Source of the DNA: Corynebacterium massiliense DSM 45435
GTDB taxonomy: Bacteria; Actinomycetota; Actinomycetes; Mycobacteriales; Mycobacteriaceae
Reading direction: 5' to 3'
NCBI RefSeq assembly: GCF_028609805.1
Contig: NZ_CP063189.1
Coordinates: 1,426,001 to 1,490,000, forward strand
Length of the DNA stretch: 64,000 bases
In this document: piece by piece, positions 44,322 to 53,681 of the stretch
Position numbering within the stretch: position 1 is the first letter of the stretch
Layout: each line of letters opens with the position of its first letter
Notes under the pieces: model-generated
The model's database searches: none
Told to the model about the DNA's origin: nothing
What the model saw: the letters and a program-made list of their open reading frames with translations, nothing else
Made by a program: the position numbers and the translations under genes

Positions 44322-46495
44322 ATGACCCCACCGCACATTGACCTGGGACGAATCCGCCCTGGTACGCGCTTTCCTTTAGGCGCCCACTTTGACGGTTCCG
44401 GTACGAACTTCGCGCTGTTTTCGGAAGCTGCCGAACGCGTCGAACTGTGCCTCATCGACGCAGACGGTGCCGAGCGCCGCGTTGACCTCCCGGAGGTCAC
44501 CGCCCACGTATGGCACGGCTACCTGCCAGACGTCTCCCCCGGGCAGCGCTACGGCTACCGCGTCCACGGTCCGTGGGCGCCGGACGACGGCTATCGCTGC
44601 GATCCGAGCAAGCTACTCATCGATCCGTACGCCCGGGCATTCGACGGGGACTTTGACGGGGATCCGTCCCTGTGGTCCTACGACATCCACGCCGAGGCCG
44701 GCGCGGAGGAAACGCGGAATACGGACGACTCCCTTGGCCACACGATGCTCTCGGTCGTGACCAACCCACATTTCGACTGGCGCGACGACCGCCACCCGCG
44801 CACCCCGGATAGCGCTACCGTCATTTACGAGGCGCACGTCAAAGGCATGACTGCCACCCACCCGGAGGTACCGGAAGAGCTGCGCGGCACCTACGCCGGG
44901 ATGGCGCAGCCGGCGGTGATTGACTATCTCCAGGATCTCGGCGTGACAGCGGTGGAGCTACTCCCCATCCAGCAGTTCTACCAAGACGATCGCCTGCGGG
45001 ATCTGGGGCTTCGCAACTACTGGGGATACAACACCATCGGCTTTTCGCCCCGCACCACGACTACGCCCACGCCGCGCATCCAGACGGGGTCATCGCAGAA
45101 TTCAAATCCCTGGTCCGCGCCTATCACGCGGCGGGCATCGAGGTCATTCTCGACGTGGTGTACAACCACACCGCCGAGGGCAATCGGTTTGGGCCGACGG
45201 TGGCCTTTCGGGGCATCGATAATCGCGCGTACTACCACCTCGAGGACGATGCCCCGGCGAAATACACCGACTACACCGGCACCGGAAACTCCCTCAACGC
45301 CGGGCACCCGCGGGCGCTGCAGTTGGTTCTCGATTCCTTGCGCTACTGGGTGGAGGAGATGCACGTCGACGGGTTCCGCTTCGATCTGGCGGCGACCCTC
45401 GCGCGCGAAAACGGAGACATCAACCACCGCGCCAGCTTCTTCGATCTAGTCCTCCAAGACCCGGTGCTCAGCACGGTCAAGCTCATCGCCGAGCCCTGGG
45501 ACATTGGCAACGATGGCTACCAGGTGGGCAGATTCCCGGCTGTGTGGCGGGAATGGAACGGCGAATACCGCGACACGGTGCGCGATTTCTGGCGCGGCGA
45601 GCCGGCCACCTTGGGTGAATTCGCTTCCCGGATTACCGGATCGTCCGACCTCTATGCCGGCAATGGCCGCCGCCCAACAGACTCCGTCAACTTCGTGACC
45701 GCGCACGACGGTTTCACGCTGGCGGATCTGGTCTCCTACGACGACAAGCACAACGCGGCCAACGGGGAGGATAACCGCGACGGCGACAACAACAATCGCT
45801 CGTGGAACCACGGCGTGGAGGGGCCGACCGATGACCCAGATATTGCCCGGCTGCGCCGCCGCCAACAGCGCAACTTCCTCGCAACGCTGCTTGTCAGCCA
45901 GGGCACGCCGATGCTCTCGCACGGCGACGAGTTAGGGCGCACGCAGGGCGGGAACAACAATGCGTACTGCCAGGACAACGAGACGTCGTGGATGGACTGG
46001 GGCCTGCTGGACAAGGAGAAGAACTCCGAGTTGCATGTATTTACCAAGCGGCTCATCGCGCTGCGGCGGGACAACCCGGTGTTCCGGCGCCGCCACTTTT
46101 TCGCGGGCGGGCCGCTCGGCTCCGACGCGCACGACCGCGATATTGCGTGGATGGTCCCCTCTGGCGAACTGATGACGCAGGAAGACTGGGACCACGATTT
46201 TGGCAAGGCCCTGATGGTCTTTCTCAACGGCGCCGCAATCAACGAGCTGGATGATGCGGGAAAGCCCATTGAAGGCGATTCCTTCATCCTGATCTTTAAC
46301 GCGCACCACGAGGCCATCGACTTCACTCTGCCCGGAGCAGACTTGGGTCAGCGCTGGACCACCGTGGTGGATACCGCGGAATCCGGCGGCTACCCCGCGG
46401 CGGAAACCGTGGTGGAAGCAGAGGGTAATATTTGTGTCCAACCTAGGTCGATGCTCATCTTGCAGGAGATGGACTCCGCGGCCTCAGCGGGCTGA
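44322..46495 (+). pseudogene. glgX: Glycogen debranching enzyme GlgX, broken by a one-base frameshift
   Basis: GlgX hydrolyses the alpha-1,6 branch stubs left by glycogen phosphorylase. The N-terminal frame (CBM48 and start of the GH13 barrel) runs to NYWGYNTIGF at residue 241, then shifts. The family sequence continues as FAPHHDYAHAAHPDGVI in the next frame and goes on to the stop at 46495, including DGFRFDLAATLARE, FVTAHDGFTLADL and YCQDNETSWMDWGL. Adding one T to the T4 run at 45042-45045 restores a 724-residue enzyme of normal length with no other damage. It is either a sequencing error or a recent mutation. If real, the cell could not complete glycogen breakdown by this enzyme. Confidence 0.9.
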
Positions 46496-46572
46496 CACTC
46501 AACTCCCCGCCCGCGCACCCAGTCCCCACACACACTGTGCGTGTGGCACCCCCGTTGTCGATGTAGAAAGGC

Positions 46573-48027
46573 GTGAATTTTCCCGTGACGGTCACTGCGC
46601 ACTCCGCCCACGTCGACGTCACCGCCGACCAAGTCATCATCCGTCCGACGCTCCTTGCGGCCAGCCTGGGGGCAGCTGAGACTGTCATCGCCATCGGTGA
46701 CATCCGGTCTACGGAGGCCGAGCGCCCTTCTGCAACCGGTTTCGGCACTGTCACCATTTACCACGGTGACAGCGAGTCGACACGCATCCGCTTCGCACCG
46801 CATCAGGACGCGGCCGCACTCGCCGCGCTTATCGATGCCGCCCGGCGCGGCGAGACCCCCGATGACACCGCCGTCGGAGTGACGGGGTTGGACTTCACGG
46901 CAGTCGACGTGGAGACCGCGAACTGGAACTGGGGCTCGGTCTGCCAGATCGGTGCCGTACGGTTCCGCGACGGCAAGGAGGTCGAGTCGCGGTCGTGGCT
47001 GTGCACCCCTCCCCCGGGTCTGGACGGTTTCGACGACATCAACGTCTCCATTCACGGCATCACGGCCGACGACGTCGCCGATGCCCCCGGGTTTGCGCAC
47101 GCCGCCGGCGAGCTCATCGATTTCTTGGGTGATGATGTCTTTATCGCCCACAATGCGCAGTTCGACTCGACTGCCCTGCGGCAGGCGCTGTTGGCCTGCG
47201 GCGCCGACGTGCCGCGGCTATCGTTCGCCTGTTCCCTCGCCCTGGCCCGCAATGCATCGGCCAGCGGCGTCATCGAGGTGGCCAACCACAAGCTGCCCAC
47301 GGTGGCCAAGGTTGCCGGTATGGATGCTTTCCAGCATCACGACGCCTGTGCCGACGCCCGCGCTGCCGGCGTCATCGTGTCCTTCCTGGCCCGGCAGTTC
47401 GGGCACGCGGGAACCGTCGACACCCTTTTCACCGCCCGTGAGTTCACCCTCGGTTCGTTGACCGCGGACGCGGTCATGCCGGTGTTGCGGGCGAAGACCG
47501 CCCCGACGTCCCCGGCCGACTTGGGTGCCGGGACCGACTTCCGGGAAGACACCCGAAATGCCGGCGCGAAAAATGGCGCTGCGGGTTCCCGAAAGGGCGG
47601 CTCGAAGGCCGGGAGAGGTAAGAAAGGCAACGGTTCCGCCCCGGCGCCCTGGCAGTCCGTGGCCACCCCGGACACGATCCCGGATCCCAACTTGGACGCC
47701 GACAGCGACCACCCGCTGTTTTCCCAGCACGTCACCCTTACCGGCGACTTCGAGCCATACGACAAGGGTGAGTTGTGGTCGCAGATCGCCGATCACGGCG
47801 GCCAGGTGGGCAAAAACGTCACAAAAAAGACCACCCTCCTCGTCGTCGGGCAGTGGGGCAAGAAGACCTCCAAGGAAAAGCGCGCCGACGAGCTCAACGA
47901 GAAGGGCCAGGGCATCGACATCTGGCCGGCGAGCAAGCTCTACGACGTACTGGGGCTTGCCGAAGAAGGCGCGCCGAACGACGACGGCGACGCAGCGTGG
48001 GGCCCGGACGCCGAGCCGCCGTTTTAG
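46573..48027 (+). CDS. DnaQ-like 3'-5' exonuclease with C-terminal BRCT domain
   Basis: The 484-residue protein has a roughly 100-residue N-terminal domain of no clear family. A DEDDh exonuclease follows: Exo I FTAVDVETANW (Asp112, Glu114), Exo II AHNAQFDST (Asp198) and Exo III HHDACADARAAG (His256, Asp261). A Gly/Lys-rich linker (about 325-360) leads to a BRCT domain (about 385-465) with HVTLTGDFEPYDKGELWSQI and GQWGKKTSKEKRADELNEK. It resembles the exonuclease subunit of DNA polymerase III and the BRCT of DNA ligase. It may act in repair or proofreading; its partner is unknown. The start is GTG at 46573 with AGAAAGG upstream. Confidence 0.9.
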   Translation: MNFPVTVTAHSAHVDVTADQVIIRPTLLAASLGAAETVIAIGDIRSTEAERPSATGFGTVTIYHGDSESTRIRFAPHQDAAALAALIDAARRGETPDDTAVGVTGLDFTAVDVETANWNWGSVCQIGAVRFRDGKEVESRSWLCTPPPGLDGFDDINVSIHGITADDVADAPGFAHAAGELIDFLGDDVFIAHNAQFDSTALRQALLACGADVPRLSFACSLALARNASASGVIEVANHKLPTVAKVAGMDAFQHHDACADARAAGVIVSFLARQFGHAGTVDTLFTAREFTLGSLTADAVMPVLRAKTAPTSPADLGAGTDFREDTRNAGAKNGAAGSRKGGSKAGRGKKGNGSAPAPWQSVATPDTIPDPNLDADSDHPLFSQHVTLTGDFEPYDKGELWSQIADHGGQVGKNVTKKTTLLVVGQWGKKTSKEKRADELNEKGQGIDIWPASKLYDVLGLAEEGAPNDDGDAAWGPDAEPPF

Positions 48028-48110
48028 ATCCCGCGGGAACCGAACGCCGGCAGCGCCAGTCCAATAGGGGTGTAACTCCACTGATCGCTGCCCTGAGGAG
48101 ACCGCCTTTC

Positions 48111-48953
48111 ATGCTGGCCGCCACGACCACCTGCCACACCACCGCCGCTCGACCAATTACGTCTCACCCCTTTCCGTCTGGCTCCTCCGCGCCCGTAGCT
48201 TCTGCAACCGCCCCGCCGACTGCTGACGCCACGGCCGCGGATCTCCGCGGTGCTTTGCGCCCAGTACTGACGGTGACGCCGGCGGATCAGACCAGCGGGT
48301 TTGCTGACCACTACGGCAGCCACACCTTGGCCACCTTGCCGCTGGCGCGCACACTGGTCACCGGTTTCTCGGTCGACCGCGCGGCCTCTTTCATCTCCGC
48401 GGACGAAGAGCCCGCACCGCGGCAGGTACCCGAGTTCGTTCCGCACGACCCGCACCTGCTCAATCACAGCGATCTGGATGCCCTCGACATCTCCATCCGG
48501 CAGGCATGGAATCTGGCGGCCTACAACTTCATCACCGCGTGCCGCACCGACGACAACCTCAGGTTTTGGCTCCGCCCGGCACGCGAGTACTTCGCCTCCC
48601 TCCTGCCCGCCGAGCTGGTTTCCGAGTCCACCAGCTTCGCCGAGGTCACTGGGGTCCAGGTCGCTGGCATCGGCGGTTTCGCCACCAGCTGGCTGGCGCA
48701 CCCGCGCGCCTTCGCCGTGTTGGACGAACACCTGCGTGGCTACCTGGATACCGAACAAGTCGTCTACCTCGCCCCAGACCGGCACACACTGGTGGCACTT
48801 CCCGAGTGCGGGCAGTCCATGGCCTACACGCTGGCGCAGTGGGTGGGCCAGCATTCCGCTGCGGCGGGTTCGACGACCGGTGCCGCCGCTGACCGGTTGG
48901 TGGATTTCCCACTAGTATGGGCTAACGGTTTTCCACGCGAGTATCTCTGCTGA
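48111..48953 (+). CDS. Hypothetical protein upstream of the alarmone synthetase
   Basis: The ATG at 48111, preceded by GAGGAG, begins a 280-residue protein. The first 50 residues are Ala/Thr/Pro/Ser-rich and probably disordered. The rest is a globular, soluble domain without membrane segments, with DALDISIRQAWNLAAYNFIT in the middle and AEVTGVQVAGIGGFATSWLA later. I do not recognise the family. It ends 19 bases before the alarmone synthetase gene, on the same strand, so the two are probably co-transcribed and may be functionally linked. Confidence 0.8.
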   Translation: MLAATTTCHTTAARPITSHPFPSGSSAPVASATAPPTADATAADLRGALRPVLTVTPADQTSGFADHYGSHTLATLPLARTLVTGFSVDRAASFISADEEPAPRQVPEFVPHDPHLLNHSDLDALDISIRQAWNLAAYNFITACRTDDNLRFWLRPAREYFASLLPAELVSESTSFAEVTGVQVAGIGGFATSWLAHPRAFAVLDEHLRGYLDTEQVVYLAPDRHTLVALPECGQSMAYTLAQWVGQHSAAAGSTTGAAADRLVDFPLVWANGFPREYLC

Positions 48954-48972
48954 AAGGAAGTGCCCCTCACCG

Positions 48973-49998
48973 ATGCCGGAAAGCGCAATGTCGCGGCTGG
49001 GCAACCGCTACCACGAGTGGGTGCGTCACCACCCCACCGCCGCCGCTGACTTCGTGGAGGCAATCGAGGATCTGCTCAATGACGCCGGCGTCATCTTCGA
49101 CCGCGTCGCCGCTCGGGTGAAGCGGTGGCCGTCCTACAAGGCGAAGGCGAAGAAGAAGTCGCCGGAGACCGGTGAGCCTGCCTACCCCAACCCGTGGACC
49201 GATATCCATGACCTAGTCGGGGTACGGGTCACTTTGTTCCACTCCACCGCTATCCCGCAAGCCATTGACGTGCTCGGTGAGTCCTTCGAGGTTGTCCGAT
49301 CGGTGGATAAGGCGGCGCAGACGCGCATTTCTGGCGGCTTCGGTTACGGCAGCCACCACTTGATCTTGCGTGTCACGGACGCGATTGAGGAATTGGCCGA
49401 GTTCCGCGGCATGACGTTCGAGGTGCAGATCCGCACCGTCCTGCAGCACGCCTGGGCCGAATTCGAGCACGATATCCGCTACAAGCACGGCCCGAAGCCG
49501 CCGTCGCCCCAGGTCGATCGGCTATTCACGCTTGCTGCTGGGCTGATCGAGCTCGCGGACCAGCAATTCGATGAGATTGCAGCGCTGAAAAACCCTGAGA
49601 CCGAGGCCGCCGCGGACAGCAACATCGAGATCACCGCGGATACGTTGCCCGGACTTCTCGCCGTCTTGCTGGGCTCGCGGTTCCCGCTGTCACGTTCTGA
49701 GCACTACCGCTGGCTTGCCGAATTGCTGGAGGCCAACGGCATTACCTCGATGCGCCAGCTGCGGGATCTGATCCAGGTAGAAGACATCGAGCGGGTGCAT
49801 CACGCGATGCGGTACCGTTTCCGCCCCGGCCAGGTGCGGCTTGTCGATGACCTCTTGCTCAACCGCTTCGGCGAACAACACATCACAGAAACCGGGCACA
49901 CGGGCTCGCGCAAGGGACGCATAAAACGGCTCAATGCGCGCCTGAAAGCGCTGCGCTCCGGAGACGACCGCGAAAGTCGGTCGAAGAAGGAGCGCTAG
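48973..49998 (+). CDS. Small alarmone synthetase (RelA/SpoT synthetase domain, RelS-like)
   Basis: The 341-residue protein has a single (p)ppGpp synthetase domain and no hydrolase, TGS or ACT domains. Visible motifs are DIHDLVGVRVTLF, SGGFGYGSHHLILRV and FEVQIRTVLQHAWAEFEHDI, which contain the ATP and GDP/GTP contacts. Residues about 220-341 form a C-terminal extension ending in a basic Arg/Lys/Ser tail, longer than in Firmicute RelP and RelQ. Length and position agree with RelS of C. glutamicum. It would make pppGpp, ppGpp or pGpp from GTP, GDP or GMP. AAGGAAG precedes the start. Confidence 0.88.
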   Translation: MPESAMSRLGNRYHEWVRHHPTAAADFVEAIEDLLNDAGVIFDRVAARVKRWPSYKAKAKKKSPETGEPAYPNPWTDIHDLVGVRVTLFHSTAIPQAIDVLGESFEVVRSVDKAAQTRISGGFGYGSHHLILRVTDAIEELAEFRGMTFEVQIRTVLQHAWAEFEHDIRYKHGPKPPSPQVDRLFTLAAGLIELADQQFDEIAALKNPETEAAADSNIEITADTLPGLLAVLLGSRFPLSRSEHYRWLAELLEANGITSMRQLRDLIQVEDIERVHHAMRYRFRPGQVRLVDDLLLNRFGEQHITETGHTGSRKGRIKRLNARLKALRSGDDRESRSKKER

Positions 49999-50042
49999 CG
50001 CCCAAGCGCGCGTGGTGCGAAGCGAGCCGGCCGCGTGCCGCG

Positions 50043-50912
50043 CTAGTGGACTTCCAGCCTCTTGGCGCGGAAGACGTTACGGATCTTTTCCACGTCCTCT
50101 GCCTTGGGCGGCTTGGTGTCCTCGAGGTTGTATTTCATCCCGAGGTCGTGCCACTTGTCCGCACCCATGTTGTGGAACGGGAGGACCTCGACGCGTTGCA
50201 CGTTGTTGGTCCAGCGACCCACGATGTCCGCGACGTTGCGGACATTCTCCGGCGAATCGGTCAGCCCCGGAACCACCACGAAGCGGACCCAGACCGGCTT
50301 GTCGATGGCCGAGAGGCGATCACCAAACTTAATGGTGGGCGCCAGCTGGCGGCCGGTCACGGTGCGGTAGGTCTCTTCGTCACCGGACTTCACATCCAGC
50401 AGAACCAGGTCGATGTTCTCCAAGTCCTCGTCCGTGAGCCGGGCGCCGAGGAAACCGGAGGTATCAATCGCGGTGTGGATGCCCTCGTCGTGCACGGCTT
50501 TGAGCACTCGCCGGGTAAACGCCATTTGGAACAGTGGCTCACCGCCGGAGATGGTGAGACCGCCGCCGGAGGCGCGGAATACGGGCTTGTAGCGCTTGAT
50601 GCGCTTGACCACGTCTTCCACGCGTTCCAGCGTGCCGGTTTTCATCTCCATGGTGTCCGGATTGTGGCAATACTGGCACCGGAGCGGGCAGCCCGACAGG
50701 AACATCGTCATGCGGGTGCCGGGTCCGTCGACCGCGGTAACAATCTCCCACGAGTGAACGAGGGCGATGTCGCCGGTGCGGCGGGCCTCCATGAGTTCCG
50801 GGCGGCCGAGCTCGTCGAGAGAGTTGTCGCTTCCGAGGCCGGAAGCTACTCCGCGAACTTTCTCACCCTCTTCCGGCTGGAGGGTGACTACACCAGTAGT
50901 GCCATCTCCCAT
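50043..50912 (-). CDS. pflA: Pyruvate formate-lyase activating enzyme (radical SAM)
   Basis: PflA uses a [4Fe-4S] cluster and S-adenosylmethionine to abstract a hydrogen from the glycine of pyruvate formate-lyase. The 289-residue protein has the radical-SAM cysteines in FLSGCPLRCQYCHNPDT and the Gly-rich GGGLTISGGEPLFQ. The first 45 residues form an N-terminal extension beyond E. coli PflA (246 residues). It starts three bases after the gene for the separate glycyl-radical domain, which should be its substrate. It is the last gene of the operon. Confidence 0.95.
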   Translation of the reverse strand: MGDGTTGVVTLQPEEGEKVRGVASGLGSDNSLDELGRPELMEARRTGDIALVHSWEIVTAVDGPGTRMTMFLSGCPLRCQYCHNPDTMEMKTGTLERVEDVVKRIKRYKPVFRASGGGLTISGGEPLFQMAFTRRVLKAVHDEGIHTAIDTSGFLGARLTDEDLENIDLVLLDVKSGDEETYRTVTGRQLAPTIKFGDRLSAIDKPVWVRFVVVPGLTDSPENVRNVADIVGRWTNNVQRVEVLPFHNMGADKWHDLGMKYNLEDTKPPKAEDVEKIRNVFRAKRLEVH

Positions 50913-50915
50913 GGG

Positions 50916-51167
50916 TTAGGACTCCTGGTGGAAGGTACGGGAGATAACGTCCAGCTGCTGCTCCTTGGTCAGCTTGACGAAGTTGACGGCGTAGCCGGAG
51001 ACGCGAACGGTCAGGTTCGGGTACTTCTCCGGGTGCTCAACTGCATCCTCCAGGGTCGCCTTGTCCAGCACGTTGACGTTGGCGTGGTAGAGACCGCTGT
51101 TCATCTTGTGTGCGTCGCGGTTGGTCTTCATGCTGTTGAGGCGCTGCTCGAAGGTCGGGGTAGTCAT
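50916..51167 (-). CDS. grcA: Stand-alone glycyl-radical domain of pyruvate formate-lyase (GrcA-like)
   Basis: This 83-residue protein corresponds to the C-terminal end of PFL. After about 25 residues of its own come [20 protein letters not shown], then [13 protein letters not shown] with the radical glycine at Gly58, and [14 protein letters not shown] at the end. It is shorter than E. coli YfiD/GrcA (127 residues), lacking the first domain of that protein. A strong AAAGGAG lies seven bases before the ATG, so it is a genuine separate gene rather than the product of a frameshift. It lies between pflB and pflA on the same strand. It must associate with the core enzyme to give an active lyase. 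Confidence 0.9.
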   Translation of the reverse strand: MTTPTFEQRLNSMKTNRDAHKMNSGLYHANVNVLDKATLEDAVEHPEKYPNLTVRVSGYAVNFVKLTKEQQLDVISRTFHQES

Positions 51168-51237
51168 GATGGGAAACTCCTTTCAAGTTTCACATTGGGT
51201 GAAGGTGATGGGTTGAGAGGGTTAACGGTTGGTCGGC

Positions 51238-53328
51238 TTAGGCGTCTTCCATGATGAAGCCAGCGTCCAGAACGCCGACGAGGTTGTCGATGCGCTCCTC
51301 CGGAGTCCGGCCCAGGCCCTGCGGGGTGATGGTGTTGGTGAGAGAGATTCCGTCGAGGGCGTCGTTGTAGTCCAACTTGCCCACCGACAGCATGGAAGCG
51401 ACCATACCGTGGGTGTCCGCACCGTTTTCCGGATTGGCGCCCGGTGCGAACGGGGTGCCGGCCTCGTGCCCGGACGGGAACGAACCGGTGGCCTTGCCGT
51501 AGACCACGTTCGAGGTGATGGTCAGCACGGACTGGGTCGGGATGGCGTTGCGGTAGAGCTTGATCTGCTTGATCTTCTCCATGATGGTGTGCACCACCGT
51601 GGCCGCAATGTCATCCGCGCGGTCATCGTCGTTGCCATAGACCGGGAACTCGCCCTCGGTCTTGTAGTCGACGATGAGGCCGCTCTCATCCCGAATCGGG
51701 GTGACCTTGGCGTACTTGATGGCCGCCAGGGAGTCCGCGACGATGGACAGGCCGGCGATGCCGCAGCCCATGGTGCGGACGATGTCCGAATCGTGCAGGG
51801 CCATCTCGATGGCCTCGTAGGCGTAGCGGTCGTGGCTGTAGTGGATGATGTTCAGAGCCTCGACGTAGGTGCCAACGACCCAGTCAAGCATCTCCTCGTA
51901 CTTCTGCCAGATATCGTCGAAGTCCAGCGGACCATCGCCAGTGACGGGCTCGTAGCCGTCCACGATCTGCTCACCGGTCATCTCGTCGCGGCCGCCATTG
52001 ATGGCGTACAGCAGAGCCTTCGCGGCGTTGACACGCGCGCCGAAGAACTGCATCTGCTTGCCCACTCGCATCGGGGAGACACAGCACGCGATGGCTGCGT
52101 CGTCGCCCCACTGCTGGCGAATCTGCTTGTCGGACTCGTACTGGATGGACGAGGTCTCGATGGAGATGTGGGCGCAGAACTTCTTGTAGCCTTCCGGCAG
52201 CTCCGGATCCCAGAAGATGGTGATGTTCGGCTCCGGTGACGGACCCAGGTTAATGAGGGTCTGCAGCAGGCGGAACGCGGTCTTGGTCACCAGGTGGCGG
52301 CCGTCTTCGCCGAAGCCGGCGTCCGACCAAGTGGCCCAGTACGGGTCGCCGGAGAAGATCTGGTCGTAGTCCTCGGTACGCAGGAAGCGCACAATGCGCA
52401 GCTTCATCACGAGGGAGTCGATGATCTCCTGCGCGTCCTTCTCCGTGATGATGCCGGCCTTCAGGTCGTGCTCGAAGTAGATGTCGAAGAACGCGGACAG
52501 GCGGCCGATGGACATGGCGGCGCCGTCCTGGGACTTGATGGAGCCCAGGTAGCCGAAGTAGGTCCACTGCACTGCTTCGTGCGCGTTGGTGGCCGGCTTG
52601 GAGATGTCGAAACCGTAGGACTCCGCCATCTTCTTCAGCTTCTTCAGCGCCAGGATCTGGTCGGAGTGCTCCTCGCGGTAGCGGGCCCACTGCTCGCTGA
52701 AGCCAGCGTCGGCCACGGAGTCGCGGTCCTTCATCTTCTCTTCGATGAGGTAGTCGACACCGTAAAGGGCGATGCGTCGGTAGTCACCGATGATGCGGCC
52801 GCGGCCGTAGGCATCCGGCAGGCCCGTGATGATGTGGGAGTGGCGGGCCTTGCGGATGTTCGGCGTGTAGATGTCGAACACGGCCTGGTTGTGGGTCTTG
52901 CGGTAGCGGGTGAAGATTTCCTTGACGTCTTCGTTCGGCTCTTTGCCCGCCTCGCGGATGGCCTGCTCGACCATGCGCCAGCCGCCGTTCGGCATCATGG
53001 CGCGCTTGAGCGGAACGTCCGTCTGCAGGCCGACGATGACATCGTCATCTTCGCTGATGTAGCCGGCCGGGAAGGCGTCAATGTCGGTCGGGATCTCGGT
53101 GTCCACGTCGTAGATGCGCTGCTTGCGCTCCACGGACAGGTACTTGTCTTCCAGGTGGTCCCAGGTGCGCTTGACCTTATCGGTCGGACCCTCGAGGAAC
53201 GACGAGTCCCCGTCGTACGGCGTGTAGTTGCGCTGGATGAAGTCACGGACGTCGATTCCCTCGGTCCACGGACCGGGTTCGAATTCTTTCCAGGCGTCGA
53301 ACTTCACTGACTGAGTTGCGGTGGTCAC
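51238..53328 (-). CDS. pflB: Pyruvate formate-lyase core subunit without the glycyl-radical domain
   Basis: PFL cleaves pyruvate with CoA to acetyl-CoA and formate under anaerobic conditions. The 696-residue protein has the substrate-binding barrel and the catalytic pair Cys415-Cys416 in AIACCVSPMRVGKQMQFF. It stops after SLTNTITPQGLG and DNLVGVLDAGFIMEDA, just where E. coli PFL (760 residues) continues into its radical-bearing end. No remnant of the missing domain lies in the 70-base gap before the next gene, which supplies it. The start is GTG at 53328 with AAGGGAG upstream. The operon is pflB-grcA-pflA. Expression is probably oxygen-controlled, but no known site was recognised. Confidence 0.93.
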   Translation of the reverse strand: MTTATQSVKFDAWKEFEPGPWTEGIDVRDFIQRNYTPYDGDSSFLEGPTDKVKRTWDHLEDKYLSVERKQRIYDVDTEIPTDIDAFPAGYISEDDDVIVGLQTDVPLKRAMMPNGGWRMVEQAIREAGKEPNEDVKEIFTRYRKTHNQAVFDIYTPNIRKARHSHIITGLPDAYGRGRIIGDYRRIALYGVDYLIEEKMKDRDSVADAGFSEQWARYREEHSDQILALKKLKKMAESYGFDISKPATNAHEAVQWTYFGYLGSIKSQDGAAMSIGRLSAFFDIYFEHDLKAGIITEKDAQEIIDSLVMKLRIVRFLRTEDYDQIFSGDPYWATWSDAGFGEDGRHLVTKTAFRLLQTLINLGPSPEPNITIFWDPELPEGYKKFCAHISIETSSIQYESDKQIRQQWGDDAAIACCVSPMRVGKQMQFFGARVNAAKALLYAINGGRDEMTGEQIVDGYEPVTGDGPLDFDDIWQKYEEMLDWVVGTYVEALNIIHYSHDRYAYEAIEMALHDSDIVRTMGCGIAGLSIVADSLAAIKYAKVTPIRDESGLIVDYKTEGEFPVYGNDDDRADDIAATVVHTIMEKIKQIKLYRNAIPTQSVLTITSNVVYGKATGSFPSGHEAGTPFAPGANPENGADTHGMVASMLSVGKLDYNDALDGISLTNTITPQGLGRTPEERIDNLVGVLDAGFIMEDA

Positions 53329-53505
53329 GAATGCGACTCCCTTCTCAACGGATGAGTTGCGTTATCTGGGGGCGATAGCCGCACTTTCCCAAGGCACCCA
53401 CCGAAATCCCTACACGCACGAATCTGCATCGGGGAAATGGCTTCGAACTCGCTGCGGCGTGCCCCGCCGGTTCCTCAGTTTAGTACTCCTGACCTGGGAT
53501 CCCTA

Positions 53506-53519
53506 TCGGAAAAATCCGA
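53506..53519. promoter_or_regulatory. Palindrome upstream of pflB
   Basis: TCGGA-AAAA-TCCGA is a perfect 5-base inverted repeat around four A, 178-191 bases before pflB. It could be an operator for anaerobic control, but it matches no motif that I know. Confidence 0.3.
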
Positions 53520-53594
53520 CAATGTCCGCGCGGGACGATTTAATTCATTAGGGCAGGTCATCGATTTCATGCGTAACGCACGTTCGGTATATAT

Positions 53595-53614
53595 CGGGGG
53601 TGCAGCCACCCCCG
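53595..53614. terminator. GC hairpin downstream of hslR (second of two)
   Basis: CGGGGGTG-CAGC-CACCCCCG is a perfect 8-base-pair stem. It may end the hslR transcript together with the similar hairpin at 53682-53705. No U-tract follows on the minus strand. Confidence 0.35.
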
Positions 53615-53681
53615 TCAATGCCGCCGGTCACACTATATCCCAAAGGATTTGCACTACTTAGCGATGTCCGCGGCCAGATAA

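Noticed and set aside
45030..45060. Programmed ribosomal frameshift in glgX
   Set aside because: No slippery heptamer with a downstream structure or internal ribosome site is visible; a missing base in a T-run explains it more simply.
46525..46545. CCACAC...GTGTGG hairpin after glgX as a terminator
   Set aside because: The stem is short with a mismatch and no T-tract follows.
51168..51237. Possibility that the pfl split is a simple frameshift or stop mutation
   Set aside because: The small gene has its own AAAGGAG and a unique N-terminus, and the 70-base gap contains no leftover PFL sequence in any frame.
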